DNA from: Thermoguttaceae bacterium
GTDB taxonomy: Bacteria > Planctomycetota > Planctomycetia > Pirellulales > Thermoguttaceae
Direction: 5' to 3'
DNA length: 46,709 nucleotides
NCBI GenBank assembly: GCA_017408405.1
Contig: JAFQUP010000210.1
Coordinates: forward strand, 1 to 46,709
Part shown: one piece after another, positions 44,136-46,709 of the stretch
Layout: every line of letters begins with the position of its first letter
Numbering within the stretch: the first letter of the stretch is position 1
Made by a program: the position numbers and the translations under genes
The notes under the pieces: model-generated
The model's input: the letters and a program-made list of their open reading frames with translations, nothing else
The model's database searches: none
Told to the model about the DNA's origin: nothing

Positions 44136-45119
44136 CTACTTCAAAATTTGCGACAGAATCTCATCTTTTGAAATTCCTTCCGCTTCACCGCGGAAATTCA
44201 GGAAAATTCGATGACGTAAAGCTGGTTTCGCAAGTTTTAACAGGTCATTTTTGGTCACATCGAGCCGGGCCTCTATCGCCGCCGAAAATTTGGCAGCCAA
44301 AACTAACGCCTGAATACCGCGCGGACCGATTCCGTAGCGAACGTAATCTTTTACCATTGAAACTGCCGTTTTCCCTGTTGGCTGAGACGCTTCAAGAATA
44401 GATACGCACCACGAGCACAATTCGTTCGAAATCGTGACATTTTTAATGATGTCTCGCATTTTCAGAATTCGCGAACCATCCATCACGCTGCGCAAAACCG
44501 GAAGCTGAGACCCGGTAGAACGCTGAAGAATCGTCGCCATATCCTCTCCTTTAGGCATGACCGTCTTCGTCTGAAAAAGAAAACGATCCACCTGCGCCTC
44601 CGGAAGAGGGTATGTCCCCTCGTGTTCAAGCGGATTTTGAGTCGCAATAAGAGTAAAGGGGGTCGGAAGATCAAACGCCTCAGTCGCGACCGTCACCGTT
44701 TCCTGCTCCATTGCCTCCAGCATCGCGGCCTGGGTTCTCGGTGAAGTCCGATTGATCTGATCCACGAGCACAATACTGGCAAAAAGCGGCCCTTTCTGGA
44801 ATTCAAAGGAACGCCGCCCTTGAGCCGTTTCCATGATAATGTGCGTCCCAATAATATCCGTCGGCATGAGATCCGGAGTACACTGAATTCGGCTGGACGA
44901 AAGGGTCACAATTTCCGCCATGGAAGTTCCCAAATGCGTTTTTCCAGTACCGGGAAGACCTTCAATGAGAACATGACCGCCAAGAATCAGTGCCGCAAGT
45001 GAAGTGCGAACGGCTTCCTCCTGACCTACGACAGCTTTTTTCAGCTCATGCTCCAATTTCTCATAATCCGCGGCCACTCCCTGCAAAAGTTGGGCCATTT
45101 CTTCACGCGTGTATGCCAT
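44136..45119 (-). CDS. MoxR-family AAA+ ATPase with altered Walker B
   Basis: MoxR ATPases act as chaperones with VWA and DUF58 proteins. This 327-residue protein has Walker A GLPGTGKTH (residues 54-62), DLMPTDIIGTHI, the ASIVLVDQINRTSPRTQAAM Walker B region (114-133), sensor 1 LIATQNPLEHEGTYPLPEAQ and the C-terminal lid ending DEILSQILK. The Walker B sequence reads VLVDQ, where MoxR proteins normally have D-E; codon CAG at 44759-44757 encodes Gln121 in place of the catalytic Glu. This is the change used experimentally to trap AAA+ ATPases with bound ATP, so hydrolysis may be slow. AGGAG precedes the ATG. Partner DUF58 and VWA genes are on the opposite strand at 35748-41568. Confidence 0.92.
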   Translation of the reverse strand: MAYTREEMAQLLQGVAADYEKLEHELKKAVVGQEEAVRTSLAALILGGHVLIEGLPGTGKTHLGTSMAEIVTLSSSRIQCTPDLMPTDIIGTHIIMETAQGRRSFEFQKGPLFASIVLVDQINRTSPRTQAAMLEAMEQETVTVATEAFDLPTPFTLIATQNPLEHEGTYPLPEAQVDRFLFQTKTVMPKGEDMATILQRSTGSQLPVLRSVMDGSRILKMRDIIKNVTISNELCSWCVSILEASQPTGKTAVSMVKDYVRYGIGPRGIQALVLAAKFSAAIEARLDVTKNDLLKLAKPALRHRIFLNFRGEAEGISKDEILSQILK

Positions 45120-45326
45120 TCTGTGGAACTCCTGATTTTAAATATTTGAAAATATCTTCATTTTTTATTAGTATAAACCGGAAACAAAAAAATTCCACTC
45201 CCTCCCCCGGCTTTTTCAAGAAATTTTGAGATTTTCTTGTTTTTTTTCTGAAAAATTTCAGACTCTCCTCTGAGTTTAGAAAAAATTTCAATTCATTTTT
45301 CCTCGCCAACAATAAACCAGACGTTT

Positions 45327-46100
45327 TTAACCTCCAAGTAAAACATCTGCCACCACAACAAACATAAATCCGGCGAGAAGTGAAAATGTCGCCATTTTTT
45401 CGTATCCGTGCGCGTGAGTTTCGGGAATCATTTCGTCGCTAATGACATAAAGCATCGTACCTCCCGCGAACGAAAGCGCGAACGGAAGAATCCCCGTCGT
45501 GAAACTGACCAAGGAATAGCCGCAAAACGTTCCCAGTATTTCAATCAAACCAATAAAAAAAGCAATCCAGAAAGTACGGAGAAACGAAACTCCAATTGTC
45601 AGTAGCGGCGCGATGATGACCATTCCCTCTGGAATGTTCTGAATACCAATACTTAGAGCCACCGTCAAGACGTCACTTGGATTTCCCGTCCCAAAACTCA
45701 CACCAACGGCCAGCCCTTCCGGAAATTTATGAATCGCGATCGCCGTAACAAAAAGAAGAACTTTATTAACTCCTTCCAAACCGCCGTGATTTTGCCGGTG
45801 TTCCCGATCAATTCCCGTCAGACGATGAAGGTGAGGAGTAAGCTGGTCAATGAAGCCAATCGCTAAAGCTCCCGCGAAAACTCCAAGAACAACCTGCCAA
45901 AGCAAAAATGGAGCCTCCGAACATTCCGTAGCCGGTAAAATCAGACCAATGACAGCCGCCGCGAGCATCAACCCCGCGGCCAAACCAAGAATCGCGTCAT
46001 TGAAACGATGCGGAAGATTTTTAAGAAAAAAACCAATACCTGCCCCAAAAACTGTCGAAAGACCAATCCCAAGGGCCGTAGTAAGAAGAGTCGATGTCAT
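45327..46100 (-). CDS. ZIP family metal transporter
   Basis: This 257-residue inner-membrane protein has about eight helices. The ZIP metal-binding motifs are AIHKFPEGLAVG at residues 122-133 and GIQNIPEGMVI at 152-162, which line the transport path for zinc, iron or manganese. The variable cytoplasmic loop before them is histidine-rich (PHLHRLTG, EHRQNHGG, residues 89-107), as expected for metal sensing. AGGAAAC lies before the ATG. The gene follows the PEP-CTERM gene on the same strand with a hairpin in between, so it probably has its own promoter. Exact metal is not predictable. Confidence 0.92.
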   Translation of the reverse strand: MTSTLLTTALGIGLSTVFGAGIGFFLKNLPHRFNDAILGLAAGLMLAAAVIGLILPATECSEAPFLLWQVVLGVFAGALAIGFIDQLTPHLHRLTGIDREHRQNHGGLEGVNKVLLFVTAIAIHKFPEGLAVGVSFGTGNPSDVLTVALSIGIQNIPEGMVIIAPLLTIGVSFLRTFWIAFFIGLIEILGTFCGYSLVSFTTGILPFALSFAGGTMLYVISDEMIPETHAHGYEKMATFSLLAGFMFVVVADVLLGG

Positions 46101-46132
46101 TTATGTTAAGTTTCCTGTTGGTTAAAAGGACC

Positions 46133-46150
46133 GGGGAGCCAAAGCTCCCC
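46133..46150 (-). terminator. Hairpin terminator after the PEP-CTERM gene
   Basis: On the minus strand GGGGAGC (46150-46144) pairs perfectly with GCTCCCC (46139-46133) around a four-base TTTG loop, and CCTTTT follows a few bases later. It lies 37 bases after the stop of the PEP-CTERM gene. Confidence 0.65.
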
Positions 46151-46187
46151 TAAAAATTACCTAAAATCCATTTTCATATTCTTAACG

Positions 46188-46709
46188 CTAACATTTTTTT
46201 CTGAAAATCCTTCTGACTCCCAAAAGAGTAAAGCCGGAAAGCAGCAGGAGCAAGCTCGAAGGTTCTGGAACCGACCCGTCAGAGGAAAGCCCAACCGCGA
46301 GATTACCATTCGCCATAATCATGGACACCCAACCGTCGGAAACATTAATGTCAACGCCCTTCCACATATCAGAAGTAAATCCCTGGGTTAACTGAATCGG
46401 TTCATCCGTAATTTCAACACCTTCCGCTACCCAAATATCCACGGATTCTGGAACATCGCTTTCACTAAGAAGTCCCGATTCAATAATAATCTGGTCAAAA
46501 TCGTCAGCGGCGAAAATGTCCAATTCCAAAGCTCCGCCCAGGTAAACCGTACCATTTCCGCTAAACTCAATCACAGAACCAGTTTCCGCATCCGGTGCGC
46601 CAATGCTCAGCACCGCGCCTTTTTCCAGGTCGAACGTTCCTTTCATCGTATCCGTTCCGAGCGTCACATCATCCTGCACGTGCATCGTGACTCCGTCCAG
46701 AACGCGCAG
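46188..46709 (-). CDS. PEP-CTERM sorting domain protein, 5' end outside window
   Basis: The frame is open to the last base, so the gene starts beyond the window; only about 173 C-terminal residues are seen. The body has short beta-rich repeats of the autotransporter/beta-helix kind (GTFDLEKGAVLSIG, GTVYLGGALELDIFAAD). The end carries a PEP-CTERM signal: VPEPSS, then a hydrophobic segment LLLLLSGFTLLGV, then RRIFRKKC. Such proteins are exported, recognised by an exosortase (EpsH/XrtA-type) and displayed on or released from the surface, often with exopolysaccharide. The passenger's role is unknown. An internal ATG at 46685 should not be taken as the start. Confidence 0.85.
   Translation of the reverse strand: MRVLDGVTMHVQDDVTLGTDTMKGTFDLEKGAVLSIGAPDAETGSVIEFSGNGTVYLGGALELDIFAADDFDQIIIESGLLSESDVPESVDIWVAEGVEITDEPIQLTQGFTSDMWKGVDINVSDGWVSMIMANGNLAVGLSSDGSVPEPSSLLLLLSGFTLLGVRRIFRKKC

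Overview
The window looks like a piece of a Planctomycetes chromosome with moderate GC content by eye, perhaps a host- or gut-associated Pirellulales/Thermoguttaceae-like lineage. The lineage is an inference. The support is three DUF1559 pseudopilins with FTLVELL prepilin leaders, a PEP-CTERM protein, secreted Gfo/Idh/MocA oxidoreductases, secreted xylose-isomerase-like TIM barrels, a GH172/DUF2961 enzyme, ceramidase-like proteins, a Tat-exported metallophosphatase and a MoxR/DUF58/VWA set. I see no tRNA, rRNA, CRISPR array, prophage or complete insertion sequence.

Layout. 1-437: no confident gene, only the 26-codon tail of something cut by the window edge and a short direct repeat. 438-3642: flavodoxin-fold reductase, RNase HI (minus), a small Gfo/Idh/MocA-like protein and leuD (minus). 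4038-10158: a secreted propeller-like protein, then an ABC ATPase overlapping the start of a very large FtsX-type permease. 10480-13765: a membrane-anchored unknown followed by two pseudopilins. 13843-19346: lactonase-like propeller, SGNH hydrolase, DAACS symporter, Tat metallophosphatase and secreted TIM barrel. 19538-22185: SLOG-like nucleotide-binding protein, ruvA, and a minus-strand membrane protein with a possible degenerate PIN-like domain. 22417-26015: GH172-like enzyme converging on an OprP-type porin. 26640-33935: Tat Gfo/Idh/MocA oxidoreductase, HEAT-repeat protein, a TIM barrel fused to a ceramidase-like domain, and a stand-alone ceramidase-like paralogue. 34061-35242 (minus): secreted prenyltransferase-like alpha/alpha toroid. 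35748-41568: DUF58 and two VWA membrane proteins. 41804-46709 (all minus): nucleoside hydrolase, pseudopilin, MoxR, ZIP transporter and a PEP-CTERM protein cut by the right edge.

How it fits together. Much of the coding capacity is exported and aimed at carbohydrates, lipids or phosphoesters outside the cytoplasm, with a porin, a symporter and a metal transporter for uptake. The ABC ATPase/FtsX pair probably does mechanical work on envelope substrates. DUF58, the two VWA proteins and MoxR form a Bat-like chaperone set, but MoxR lies on the opposite strand about 2.6 kb beyond the last VWA gene.

Regulation. Several intergenic regions carry a clear sigma70-type promoter: a TTGACA-like -35, a 16-17 base spacer and a -10 often written TATAATTA. 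Convergent gene pairs are separated by strong inverted repeats that probably serve as two-way terminators. The least ordinary items are the TIM-barrel/ceramidase fusion beside its single-domain paralogue, a MoxR with Gln in place of the Walker B Glu, the SLOG/ruvA/PIN-like neighbourhood, and a hairpin placed on top of a consensus promoter at 5133-5200.
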